Assembly: GCF_001999725.1 (NCBI RefSeq)
Contig: NZ_MDDP01000011.1
Coordinates: 1 to 35,889, forward strand
Reading direction: 5' to 3'
Source: Cellulophaga omnivescoria
GTDB taxonomy: Bacteria > Bacteroidota > Bacteroidia > Flavobacteriales > Flavobacteriaceae
DNA: 35,889 nt
Below the pieces are notes generated by a model. It was not told where the DNA came from and did not search any database. It saw only the letters and a list, made by a program, of their open reading frames with translations. Position numbers and translations under genes: made by a program. Below, piece after piece: positions 17,118 through 26,072 of this stretch. Every line of letters starts with the position of its first letter. Position 1 is the first letter of the stretch.

Positions 17118-18452
17118 TTAAATTGTTTTTTTTCCTATTTGGTAATATTCAAACCCTCTATTTTTCATTAACTCATCATTGTATTGATTTCTACCATCAA
17201 AAATTACAGGTTCCTTTAATTGTAATTTTAACTCTTCAAAATCTGGAGATCTAAATTCTTTCCATTCAGTTAATAGAATCATAGCGTCAGAATTTTTTAA
17301 AGTCTCATATTTAGAACTAAAGTATTCTATATTTTCTACATCCTTTAAATAAAAATGTTTTGCTTCATCCATTGCTTTTGGATCGTATGCATGAACTTTA
17401 GCACCCATTTCTGTAAGTTTTTTTATAATGTATATTGAAGGAGCTTCACGCATATCATCTGTACCAGGTTTAAAAGATAAACCCCATACAGCAAATGTTT
17501 TGCCTTTTAAATTAGAGCCGTATTTATTTATGATTTTATCGGCAATAACTAATTTTTGTTTGTCATTAACATATTCTACGGCTTCAATTAACTTAGGGTT
17601 ATAGCCATGTTCTATGGCAGTTTTTTGCAAAGCCTTTACATCTTTTGGAAAGCATGAGCCTCCATAGCCACTTCCTGGATAAATAAAGCTGTAGCCAATT
17701 CTGCTGTCAGAACCTATTCCTATTCTAACTTTATTAACATCAGCACCTATAATCTCACATATATTTGCAACTTCGTTCATAAAAGAAATTTTAGTTGCAA
17801 GCATTGCGTTAGCAACATATTTAGTCATTTCTGCAGATCTTACGTCCATAGCTATAACCCTATCTGTGGTAACTCTAAAGAATGGCTTGTATAACTGACG
17901 CATTTTTTCTGTTGCTTCTTCTGAATTAGAGCCAATAACAACTCTGTCTGGCTTCATAAAATCACTTATGGCATCTCCTTCTTTTAAAAATTCGGGGTTA
18001 GAAACTACATCAAAATCTATTTTTACATTTCTATTGTCTAGTTCTTTTTGTATTGTAGCTTTTACTTTGTCTGCTGTACCAACAGGAACAGTAGATTTGT
18101 CAACAACAATTAAAGAATTTGTCATATGTTCACCAATTTCCTTAGCTACTTGTAATACGTATTTTAAATCTGCAGAACCATCTTGTCCCATTGGTGTACC
18201 TACGGCTATAAAAGCAATGTCGCATTTTTGTAAACTTTCTTTTAAATCTGTGCTAAAGTGTAAAGTTTTATTTTTAATATTTTGTTTAACTATTGACTCT
18301 AAGCCAGGTTCATATATTGGTATTATACCATTTTTTAAACCCTCAATTTTTTTTGAGTCTATATCTATGCAGGTTACGTTATTGCCCATTTCAGCAAAAC
18401 AAGTTCCACTAACTAATCCAACGTATCCAGTTCCTATAATTGTTAAATTCAT
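17118..18452 (-). CDS. ugd: UDP-glucose 6-dehydrogenase
   Basis: This 444-residue enzyme has GTGYVG at 7-12, [11 protein letters not shown] near 119-129, [24 protein letters not shown] in the 151-174 region and catalytic Cys267 in [12 protein letters not shown]. These are all diagnostic for the Ugd branch rather than WecC or TviB. It converts UDP-glucose to UDP-glucuronate with two NAD+. It sits four bases after the 4-epimerase gene and before tviB on the minus strand, so all three appear to be co-transcribed. UDP-GlcA may be a direct precursor of the polymer or feed other epimerases not present here. In some bacteria Ugd is a target of the cognate Wzc-type tyrosine kinase, which is present in this locus. 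Confidence 0.95.
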   Translation of the reverse strand: MNLTIIGTGYVGLVSGTCFAEMGNNVTCIDIDSKKIEGLKNGIIPIYEPGLESIVKQNIKNKTLHFSTDLKESLQKCDIAFIAVGTPMGQDGSADLKYVLQVAKEIGEHMTNSLIVVDKSTVPVGTADKVKATIQKELDNRNVKIDFDVVSNPEFLKEGDAISDFMKPDRVVIGSNSEEATEKMRQLYKPFFRVTTDRVIAMDVRSAEMTKYVANAMLATKISFMNEVANICEIIGADVNKVRIGIGSDSRIGYSFIYPGSGYGGSCFPKDVKALQKTAIEHGYNPKLIEAVEYVNDKQKLVIADKIINKYGSNLKGKTFAVWGLSFKPGTDDMREAPSIYIIKKLTEMGAKVHAYDPKAMDEAKHFYLKDVENIEYFSSKYETLKNSDAMILLTEWKEFRSPDFEELKLQLKEPVIFDGRNQYNDELMKNRGFEYYQIGKKTI

Positions 18453-18456
18453 TTTT

Positions 18457-19455
18457 CTATTTTAAATTTTTCCAGTACCAAGTTACAGCTTCTTTTAACC
18501 CTTTTTTTATGTCAAATTGCGGATTGTAACTTAAATATTTTTCTGCTTTTTTTATTGAAGCTAAGGAATGTGGAACATCACCTTGTCTAGTGGTGCCATA
18601 ATTAACTTCTATATTTTTTATTTTAGGGTCAAATTCACTTAAATAATCTCTTAATATATTTACTAACTCATTTAAATTCGTTCGTTCACCATAAGCCACA
18701 TTATAAATTGTATTAAGGGCTTCTTTGTTATTTGTTGTTAGTGCTCTTATGTTCATTTCTATTACGTTATCTATATACGTAAAATCTCTGGAAAAAGATC
18801 CATCACCATTAATTGTTGGTGATTCATGGGCCATAAATTGCATTACAAACTTTGGAATTACAGCGGCGTAAGCCCCTTTTGGGTCTTGCTTTCTTCCAAA
18901 AACATTAAAATACCTTAAACCTATGGTTTCTAAGCCGTACGTTTTAGAAAATACATCTGCATACAACTCATTTACGTATTTAGTAATAGCATAAGGGGAA
19001 AGAGGTTTACCTATATTTTCTTCAATTTTTGGAAGTTCAATAGAGTCTCCATAGGTTGAAGAACTGGCAGCAAAAACAAACCTTTTTACTTTTGCATCAC
19101 GAGCAGCAACTAACATATTTAAAAATCCTGATACGTTAACAGAGTTACTGGTGATTGGGTCGTTAATAGACCTTGGTACGGATCCAAGGGCGGCCTGGTG
19201 TAGTATGTAATCTACATTTTTACATGCAAGTTTACAGTCATCTATATTACGGATATCACCTGTAATTAATTTAAAATTAACATGGTCTAACAAAGGTGAA
19301 ATATTTTCTTTCTTTCCAGTAGCAAAATTATCTAAGCAAGTTACTTTATTTCCATTTATTAATAATGATTCACATAAATTTGAGCCAATAAAACCAGCGC
19401 CTCCAGTGACTAAAATATGTAAGTTAGAATCTAAATTTAATGATTTTATATTCAT
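18457..19455 (-). CDS. tviC: UDP-N-acetylhexosamine 4-epimerase, TviC/WbpP-like
   Basis: This 332-residue extended short-chain dehydrogenase has GGAGFIG at 18-24, SSS at 131-133 and the catalytic YAITK at 155-159. [20 protein letters not shown] downstream is the substrate-loop signature of the WbpP/TviC group, which prefers N-acetylated UDP-hexosamines over UDP-glucose. In this context it would interconvert UDP-GlcNAc/UDP-GalNAc or the corresponding uronates, pairing with the TviB-like dehydrogenase to supply UDP-GalNAcA. It is the first gene of the leftward block. The 339-base gap upstream, facing the aminotransferase gene, must hold its promoter. Confidence 0.9.
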   Translation of the reverse strand: MNIKSLNLDSNLHILVTGGAGFIGSNLCESLLINGNKVTCLDNFATGKKENISPLLDHVNFKLITGDIRNIDDCKLACKNVDYILHQAALGSVPRSINDPITSNSVNVSGFLNMLVAARDAKVKRFVFAASSSTYGDSIELPKIEENIGKPLSPYAITKYVNELYADVFSKTYGLETIGLRYFNVFGRKQDPKGAYAAVIPKFVMQFMAHESPTINGDGSFSRDFTYIDNVIEMNIRALTTNNKEALNTIYNVAYGERTNLNELVNILRDYLSEFDPKIKNIEVNYGTTRQGDVPHSLASIKKAEKYLSYNPQFDIKKGLKEAVTWYWKNLK

Positions 19456-19794
19456 TTGTTTTTTAGTGAGAGAATTAATTATTAGAGTTTACGAAGAAAC
19501 TATTTTTTTATGTAAAAAGTTATATTTTCCGATGAATAGTTAATTAATACTGTTGTCTTAGGTACTTTTACAAATATTTAAAATAATGATAGGCTCTTTA
19601 ATTTTAAACTATATATTTTGGTAAATATTAGTGTTTAACTATACCTTTTTATAAATGCAATAGATAGTATTTAATCGATTTAAATACATGTTTACCGAAT
19701 TAATGGTATAGTTGTATGATGTTGAGTGAAATTGCAATAAATTTGATTAAAATGTTTTGTTTTTAAATTACACAATTACTAGTAAATAAACACT
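19456..19794. promoter_or_regulatory. Divergent intergenic region, no gene seen
   Basis: This is the largest gap in the polysaccharide locus and must carry promoters in both directions, because the leftward tviC block and the rightward aminotransferase operon both start here. I see no credible small coding sequence and no tRNA. TATATTTTG at 19612-19620 resembles the TAnnTTTG promoter element of Bacteroidota but is one base too long. Nine-base inverted repeats AACTATACC (19637-19645) and GGTATAGTT (19705-19713) flank a 59-base segment. Confidence 0.5.
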
Positions 19795-20922
19795 ATGCCA
19801 GAACTAAGTAAAATATGGTTGTCTTCTCCCCATATGGGAGGTGATGAACAAAAATTTGTAAAAGAAGCTTTTGATACGAATTGGATAGCTCCTCTTGGGC
19901 CTAATGTTACTTTTTTTGAAAAAGCCATTTCTGATTATGTAAATGATAATGTATATGTGGCAGCACTTAGTTCGGGAACGGGAGCTATACATTTAGCATT
20001 AGAAATCCTTGGGGTTTCTAATGGTGATGATGTAATATGTCAAACGTTTACATTTTCTGGATCTGCTAACCCAATTAAGTATTTGGGGGCTAATCCTGTA
20101 TTTGTGGACAGTGAAAAAGAAACTTGGAATATTTCACCTGAGCTTTTAGAAATAGCCATTAAAGATGGAATTGAAAATGGAAAAAAACCAAAAGCAATAA
20201 TAGCTGTACATTTATATGGAATGCCATATAAAGTGAATAAAATAAAAGAGGTAGCAGATAAGTATAACGTTCCTGTAATTGAAGATAGTGCAGAAGCATT
20301 GGGAAGTTCTGTTAATAATTTAAAATGTGGAAGTTTTGGTACAATTGGAATTTTTTCTTTCAACGGAAATAAAATTATAACAACCTCTGGAGGAGGAGCA
20401 TTAATTGCCCACGATGAGGAAATAAAAAATAAGGCAGTTTTTTTGGCTACACAAGCCAGGGAAGAAGCACCACATTACCAACATAATGTAGTTGGATATA
20501 ATTACAGGATGAGTAATGTGTTGGCAGGTATTGGTCGTGGACAAATGTTGGTTCTAGACGATAGAGTATCCGCTAGAAGATCAAATTATCAGTTTTATTA
20601 TGATAATTTACATTCAATAAAGGAAATAGAATTTTTAAATGAACCTGAAGGTTATTACTCTAACAGATGGTTAAGTTGTATTCTAACTCCATCTTTTGAA
20701 ATTAGAGAAAAAATTAGATTAGCTTTATTGGAAGAAAATATAGAGTCTCGTCCGTTGTGGAAACCTATGCATTTACAGCCAGTTTTTAAGGATTGCAAAA
20801 GTTATATGGACGGAACTTCTGAAAATCTTTTTGAAAGAGGTTTATGCCTACCTAGCGGTTCTAACTTAGAACAAAAAGATTTAATAAGAGTAGTAAATAA
20901 AATTAAGTCTCAGTTTTTATGA
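19795..20922 (+). CDS. DegT/DnrJ/EryC1-family PLP sugar aminotransferase (PglE-like)
   Basis: This 375-residue fold-type I aminotransferase has an N-terminal opening with IWLSSPHMGGDE, ALSSGTGAIHLAL near 57-69, Asp164 in IEDSAEALG to pair with the pyridine nitrogen, and the PLP Schiff-base Lys193 in FSFNGNKIITTSGGG. These features match PglE/WbpE-type enzymes that transaminate UDP-4-keto- or 3-keto-hexosamines. It lies immediately before a PglF/WbpM-like 4,6-dehydratase, with a four-base overlap, so the likely substrate is UDP-2-acetamido-2,6-dideoxy-4-keto-hexose, giving a 4-amino sugar such as a UDP-bacillosamine precursor. The PglD-type acetyltransferase and PglC-type transferase that usually accompany it are absent here. 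Confidence 0.9.
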   Translation: MPELSKIWLSSPHMGGDEQKFVKEAFDTNWIAPLGPNVTFFEKAISDYVNDNVYVAALSSGTGAIHLALEILGVSNGDDVICQTFTFSGSANPIKYLGANPVFVDSEKETWNISPELLEIAIKDGIENGKKPKAIIAVHLYGMPYKVNKIKEVADKYNVPVIEDSAEALGSSVNNLKCGSFGTIGIFSFNGNKIITTSGGGALIAHDEEIKNKAVFLATQAREEAPHYQHNVVGYNYRMSNVLAGIGRGQMLVLDDRVSARRSNYQFYYDNLHSIKEIEFLNEPEGYYSNRWLSCILTPSFEIREKIRLALLEENIESRPLWKPMHLQPVFKDCKSYMDGTSENLFERGLCLPSGSNLEQKDLIRVVNKIKSQFL

Positions 20923-22850
20923 TTAAGAATTACTTAAATAACAATGTTACTAGATATGCCTCTAAGTGGCTTGTGCTAGCAATTGATATTGTAATTATGG
21001 TAGTTGCATTTATACTATCATATTTAATACGATACAATTTAACTTTAGAGTTTGATGTAGCTCAGTTACCTTTTCAAATTCCCATTGTTGCTGTTGTTGC
21101 GGCATTAGCCTTTTTAATAACAGGTTCTTATAAGGGAGTGGTTAGGCATACCGGTGTTAAAGATGTATATAATATTTTTAATGCAATTTGTTTATCCAGT
21201 ATTTTAATGATTTTACTGGTTTTAGCTAACAAAAAGTTAGATTTATTTAGTTGGACTACTATACCTTTACAAATTATTATAGTGCATAGTTTAATTGCTT
21301 TTTTAGCATTGTCTGCATCTAGGTACTTATTTAAGTCATTGTATAATAGTATTGTTAACAAAAGTTTGCATAACACAAAAAGAGTTTTGATATATGGAGC
21401 TGGCGAATCAGGTATTATTACGCACAGCGCTATTACCAACCACTCAAAATCTAATGTTAAAGTTGTTGGTTATGTAGATAATAACAGTAAAAAGGTTGGT
21501 AAAAGTATTAACGGAGTTAATGTTTATGCTAAAGATGATTTAAACGAAGAATTTTTAGTAAATAATGGTATTTCTGAAGTTATTTTTTCAATTCAGAATA
21601 TTAATCCAACCGCACTTAGAGAGCTTGTAGAAAGTATGGTTGACTTTCCTGTAAAAGTTAAAATTGTACCACCTGTAGAAGATTGGATAAATGGAGAGCT
21701 TAAGTTTTCACAAATAAAACAGGTTCAAATTGAAGATTTATTAGATAGAGCTCCGATAAATATTGAAAACTCTAAAATATCTGGTGAGTTAAAAGATAAA
21801 GTAGTAATTGTAACTGGTGGAGCAGGCTCTATAGGTAGTGAATTAGTTAGACAAATATGCAAGTACAATTATAAATCTTTAATTGTTATAGATCAGGCTG
21901 AGTCTGCTTTATATGATTTGCAGCAAGAATTGAAACAAAATGGGTATCATAATTTTTTTCCAATTGTTGGTGACATCAGAGATAAAAACAGATTAAATTA
22001 TCTTTTTAACGAATATAAACCAAATATTGTTTTTCATGCAGCAGCTTATAAACATGTTCCTCTAATGGAATACAATTCCTACGAAGCAATAAAAATTAAT
22101 GTTGCTGGAACTAAAGTTTTAGCAGATTTATCTGTGCAACATAATGTAGATAAATTTGTTTTTGTTTCTACAGATAAGGCTGTAAACCCTACAAATGTTA
22201 TGGGAGGTACAAAACGTATTGCAGAAATGTATATTAGTTGTATGCAGCAAGAAAATAAAACTAAATTTATAACTACAAGGTTTGGTAATGTTTTGGGGTC
22301 TAATGGTTCTGTAATTCCATTATTTAAAAAACAAATAGATAAGGGAGGACCTTTAACGGTAACTCATAAGGATGTTACCCGTTTTTTTATGACAATACCA
22401 GAAGCTTCTCAGTTGGTTTTAGAGGCAGGAGCAATGGGAGAAGGAGGTGAGATTTTTATATTTGATATGGGGAAATCTGTTAAAATATTTGATTTGGCAA
22501 AAAATATGATTAAACTTTGTGGGTTAAAATATCCAGAAGAAATGGATATTAAAATTACAGGTTTAAGACCAGGTGAAAAATTATACGAGGAACTTTTAGC
22601 CAACGGAGAAAATACAATGCCTACATACCATAAAAAAATTATGATTAGTAAGGTGAGAGAGTTAGATTATGTAAAAACTCGTTCATTAATTGATGAGTTA
22701 TGTGTAAATAATATGTTTTTTAAATCTAACACCATAAGTTTAATGAAAGATATTGTTCCTGAATTTATTTCAAGTAATTCTGATCTCTGTAAGGTAGACA
22801 TTGAGAAACAAAAAAAAGAAGAAAAAAATATACTAACTAACATTAACTAA
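20919..22850 (+). CDS. Membrane UDP-GlcNAc 4,6-dehydratase (PglF/WbpM/CapD family)
   Basis: This protein has 643 residues. Four hydrophobic segments lie in residues 15-145. A first Rossmann-like domain follows with GAGESG at 160-165. The catalytic SDR domain starts with TGGAGSIG at 299-306 and has TDKAVNP at 418-424 and MGGTK at 428-432, where Met replaces the usual SDR Tyr, as in PglF and WbpM. It dehydrates UDP-GlcNAc to UDP-4-keto-6-deoxy-GlcNAc with retention at C5, in contrast to the inverting, soluble FnlA at 10855. It overlaps the aminotransferase by four bases and is followed eight bases later by wza. The C-terminal 40 residues are Lys/Asn-rich and poorly conserved. Confidence 0.93.
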   Translation: MIKNYLNNNVTRYASKWLVLAIDIVIMVVAFILSYLIRYNLTLEFDVAQLPFQIPIVAVVAALAFLITGSYKGVVRHTGVKDVYNIFNAICLSSILMILLVLANKKLDLFSWTTIPLQIIIVHSLIAFLALSASRYLFKSLYNSIVNKSLHNTKRVLIYGAGESGIITHSAITNHSKSNVKVVGYVDNNSKKVGKSINGVNVYAKDDLNEEFLVNNGISEVIFSIQNINPTALRELVESMVDFPVKVKIVPPVEDWINGELKFSQIKQVQIEDLLDRAPINIENSKISGELKDKVVIVTGGAGSIGSELVRQICKYNYKSLIVIDQAESALYDLQQELKQNGYHNFFPIVGDIRDKNRLNYLFNEYKPNIVFHAAAYKHVPLMEYNSYEAIKINVAGTKVLADLSVQHNVDKFVFVSTDKAVNPTNVMGGTKRIAEMYISCMQQENKTKFITTRFGNVLGSNGSVIPLFKKQIDKGGPLTVTHKDVTRFFMTIPEASQLVLEAGAMGEGGEIFIFDMGKSVKIFDLAKNMIKLCGLKYPEEMDIKITGLRPGEKLYEELLANGENTMPTYHKKIMISKVRELDYVKTRSLIDELCVNNMFFKSNTISLMKDIVPEFISSNSDLCKVDIEKQKKEEKNILTNIN

Positions 22851-22858
22851 AATCAATT

Positions 22859-23632
22859 ATGAAAATCTCTAGGTTTATTTCTATGAAAATTGTGGCACTA
22901 TCTATTGTTATTTTAACAATGTCTTGTGCATCAAAAAAAGATATCGTTTATTTTCAGGATGCTTTAAATTACGAAACAATAGTAAATGAGGACGTATTTG
23001 TAACTAAATTTAAGGTAGATGATTTAATAAGTATTTTTGTTTCAGGAAAAACGCCAGAGGCTGGAAGACCTTTTAATTTATATCGTGGTGCTCAAGAAGG
23101 GGGAATAACGGCAGAGCAGGTAGATTATCTAGTTGATTTAGAGGGGATGATTGATTTTCCGATTCTTGGAAGAATAAAAGTTGCAGGTTTGTCTCCTAAT
23201 GAATTACGTAATGATTTAAGAGAAAAATTAGAAGTATACATTAAAGATCCAATTATTAATATTAGACTAAAAAACTTTGAAGTAACAATTAACGGAGAGG
23301 TTAGCAGGCCTGGCACATATAAAGTTAATGGTGAACGTATTAATATTATGGAAGCTCTTGGTTTGGCAGGAGATTTAAAAATAAAAGGTAGAAGAGATAA
23401 TGTTTTAGTTATGCGCGATTTTAATGGAGTTCGTAATTATATTAGAATAGATTTAACTTCAAAAAATGCAGTTAATTCTCCTGCTTACTATTTAACCCAA
23501 AATGATGTTGTTTATGTAGAACCTAATAAGTCAGCCATTAATTCATCTAATCAAGATAGTAGAGCAGGAATTATTGTTTCAATAGCGTCAGTCCTAATAA
23601 CATCAACGGTTTTATTAATAACTCGTAATTAA
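22859..23632 (+). CDS. wza: Outer-membrane polysaccharide export lipoprotein Wza-like
   Basis: This 257-residue protein has a lipoprotein signal peptide with lipobox T-M-S-C, lipidated Cys23. The start could instead be the Met at residue 9, which leaves the signal intact. It carries the poly_export domain (KFKVDDLISIFVSG, then VDLEGMIDFPILGRIKVAGL), followed by an SLBB-type domain beginning FEVTINGEVSRPGTYKV. It closes with a hydrophobic C-terminal segment of about 17 residues, which is common in Bacteroidota Wza homologues and differs from the amphipathic helix of E. coli Wza. It would form the channel that passes the polymer through the outer membrane and interact with the Wzc kinase encoded 15 bases downstream. 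Confidence 0.93.
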   Translation: MKISRFISMKIVALSIVILTMSCASKKDIVYFQDALNYETIVNEDVFVTKFKVDDLISIFVSGKTPEAGRPFNLYRGAQEGGITAEQVDYLVDLEGMIDFPILGRIKVAGLSPNELRNDLREKLEVYIKDPIINIRLKNFEVTINGEVSRPGTYKVNGERINIMEALGLAGDLKIKGRRDNVLVMRDFNGVRNYIRIDLTSKNAVNSPAYYLTQNDVVYVEPNKSAINSSNQDSRAGIIVSIASVLITSTVLLITRN

Positions 23633-23647
23633 AATTATTACAGTTTA

Positions 23648-26017
23648 ATGCAGAATAACTTAAAAATGAATACGGATAATAAATTAGATCTTAAGTTAGT
23701 TATTAATTCGTATCTTAAACACTGGAAATGGTTTGCTTTAGCTATTATAATAGCTGCAGTTTTAGCTTTTTTTAAAATTAGATACTCTATACCAGAATAC
23801 AATGCTACAGCAAAAATTAAAATAGTAGAGGATAATACGCAATCATCTGAATTGAGTGCCTTTCAGGATTTAGATATTTTGTCTGGAGGTAAAAATAATG
23901 TAGAAGACGAAATTGAGTCTATTGTTTCTAGATCAAACTTTATGCAAGTTGTAAAAAGGTTAGGATTAAATATTAAAATAGAGACCATAGGCAACGTAAT
24001 AGATACAGAAGTATATCAATCACCTTATCCTTTTTCATTAGAATTTAAAAGTTTAGACTCGGTTCTTTATAAGCAAAAAGGTAGTTTTCTAATAAAAATT
24101 GTTTCTGAAACTAAAATTGGATTTACTGAATCTGAAGATGAACCATCAAAAACATATGAGTTTAACTCTACAATAAATACAGAGATTGGTGATGTAGTTA
24201 TTTCTTCAAAAAAAGATATTGTTAATAATTATATTGGTTCAAGATATAGAGTTACGGTATTACCAATAGAAGATGTTGCAGGAATCTATAAAAAGAAAGT
24301 TAACATAAATCAGATAGGAAAGAAATCTAGTATACTTAATTTAAGTATTAATAGTACTAATCCTAAAAAAGGTAGAGATATTTTGAATACGTTAATAATG
24401 ACGTATAATGATAATGCAATTGCTAATCAAAAGTACTTAGCCGATAAAACTTCAGAATTTATCAATAATAGAATTTCTAAAATATATTCTAGTTTAACAG
24501 AGATTGATTCCACTGCCGAAAACTTTATGGAGGGTAGAGGAATAACGGATATTGCTTCACAGTCAAATTTAAATATGAATATTAGTGCGCAAAGTGAGCA
24601 AGAACTCCAAGCAACAACGGTTCAGTTAAATATTGCTGAATCGATGGTAAATTCTATTTCTAATGAATCAGGTTATGGTTTAATTGTTTCAAATTTAGAT
24701 AATAATGCCGTGCAAGGTACTGTTGGTAGTTATAATCAATTAGCTATGCAACGTAAAAGGCTGTTGGAAAGTACTGGGGAATCCCATCCAGATGTTATTC
24801 AGCTTACACAGCAAATGAATAGCATGAAGAGTAATATAGTCTCTAATTTAAAAAGTGTAGTAAGTAATTACAGTGTAAGAGCTAATAATTTAAGCAAGCA
24901 ACTAGCTAAATCCAATTCTCGACTGTATTCTACAGCAGGAAACTCTAGAGCTCTAAATGAAATTTCAAGGGATCAAGACAATATGGCTGCGTTGTATCAA
25001 TATTTGATTCGTAAAAGAGAAGAAGCTCAAATAAAAGCAGCTTCTACCAGTCCTAAATGTGAAATTATTGATGCCGCATACAACCCTACAAAATTTCCGG
25101 TTTCACCTAAAAAACCAGTAATATTATTGGCATTTTTAATTATGGGTATGCTCATTCCATTTTCTATAATTTATGCAAATGATTTATTGGATAACAAAAT
25201 TCATAACAAATTAGATTTAGAAAAGTTAGTAGGTTCTACCCCTGTTTTGGCAGAAATACCAAGTATGGGTAAAAATGCTTCGTTAGTTAATAAAAATGAT
25301 AGATCTGTTTTGGCAGAATCCTTTAGGATTTTGCGAACGAATATAGATTATCTTATTCAATCTAAAAATAATGGAAGAAAGAACAACATTATTTATGTCA
25401 CCTCTAGTGTATCTGGAGAGGGAAAAACATTTTTAGCATCTAACTTGGCACTTATATTTGCTAATACAGAAAAAAAGGTATTATTAGTTGGTGCAGATAT
25501 TAGAAACCCTAAATTGTATACATTTTTTGATGCTTCAGAAGAAAAAGGGAATAAGCGTACTAAAAATACTGGTTTAACTGAGTATTTAACTTCAGATATT
25601 AAAATAAAGGATATTGTAAAGCCAACGGTGTATGGTGAAACAGGATTAGATATTATTTACTCAGGTAAAATTCCGCCTAACCCTGCAGAATTACTAATGA
25701 GTGATAAAATGAGAATACTATTAGAAGAAGTTTCCGAAACGTATGATTACGTAATTGTGGATACTGCTCCTATGGTAGTTGTTACAGATACATTATTAAT
25801 AAGTAAGTATTCAGATCAGTTATTGTACGTTACCAGAGCTGGTTCTACAGAAAATAAGGTTATTCAGCACCCTATTCACTTAAAAGAAGAAGGTAAAATT
25901 AATAATCTAAGCTTTATAGTTAATGATGTTCCAGAAGCAGATTTAGGCTATGGAGGTAAGTATGGTTATGGTTATGGAGTAAATAAAAAACGTTGGTGGC
26001 ATTTGTTTAAAAAATAA
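23648..26017 (+). CDS. wzc: Polysaccharide co-polymerase / BY-kinase Wzc-like
   Basis: This 789-residue inner-membrane protein has a first membrane helix near 29-45, a large periplasmic Wzz-type domain with coiled coils, a second helix near 490-510, then a cytoplasmic BY-kinase domain. Walker A is G590-E-G-K593-T, Walker A' contains Asp617 in LLVGADIRNP, and Walker B is YVIVDTAP ending at 708. The C-terminal tail carries four closely spaced tyrosines (768, 772, 774, 776), the usual autophosphorylation cluster. It controls chain length and export together with Wza. The start could also be the Met at residue 7 (position 23666). The gene ends shortly before a strong bidirectional terminator, and the matching phosphatase is encoded on the opposite strand. 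Confidence 0.94.
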   Translation: MQNNLKMNTDNKLDLKLVINSYLKHWKWFALAIIIAAVLAFFKIRYSIPEYNATAKIKIVEDNTQSSELSAFQDLDILSGGKNNVEDEIESIVSRSNFMQVVKRLGLNIKIETIGNVIDTEVYQSPYPFSLEFKSLDSVLYKQKGSFLIKIVSETKIGFTESEDEPSKTYEFNSTINTEIGDVVISSKKDIVNNYIGSRYRVTVLPIEDVAGIYKKKVNINQIGKKSSILNLSINSTNPKKGRDILNTLIMTYNDNAIANQKYLADKTSEFINNRISKIYSSLTEIDSTAENFMEGRGITDIASQSNLNMNISAQSEQELQATTVQLNIAESMVNSISNESGYGLIVSNLDNNAVQGTVGSYNQLAMQRKRLLESTGESHPDVIQLTQQMNSMKSNIVSNLKSVVSNYSVRANNLSKQLAKSNSRLYSTAGNSRALNEISRDQDNMAALYQYLIRKREEAQIKAASTSPKCEIIDAAYNPTKFPVSPKKPVILLAFLIMGMLIPFSIIYANDLLDNKIHNKLDLEKLVGSTPVLAEIPSMGKNASLVNKNDRSVLAESFRILRTNIDYLIQSKNNGRKNNIIYVTSSVSGEGKTFLASNLALIFANTEKKVLLVGADIRNPKLYTFFDASEEKGNKRTKNTGLTEYLTSDIKIKDIVKPTVYGETGLDIIYSGKIPPNPAELLMSDKMRILLEEVSETYDYVIVDTAPMVVVTDTLLISKYSDQLLYVTRAGSTENKVIQHPIHLKEEGKINNLSFIVNDVPEADLGYGGKYGYGYGVNKKRWWHLFKK

Positions 26018-26038
26018 TGCTAGCAAGAATATTAAAAT

Positions 26039-26072
26039 AAAAAGTCCCAGTTTTTCACTGGGACTTTTTTTA
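26039..26072. terminator. Bidirectional intrinsic terminator after wzc
   Basis: The stem AAAAAGTCCCAGT (26039-26051) pairs with ACTGGGACTTTTT (26057-26069) around a five-base loop. Both outward flanks are A/T runs, so it can stop transcription from wzc and from the convergent phosphatase gene, whose stop codon overlaps its right edge. Confidence 0.92.

Noticed and set aside
17968-18465. A 165-codon open frame on the plus strand
   Set aside because: It lies fully antisense to ugd, whose motifs are all intact, and its translation has no recognisable family features. It is a shadow frame.
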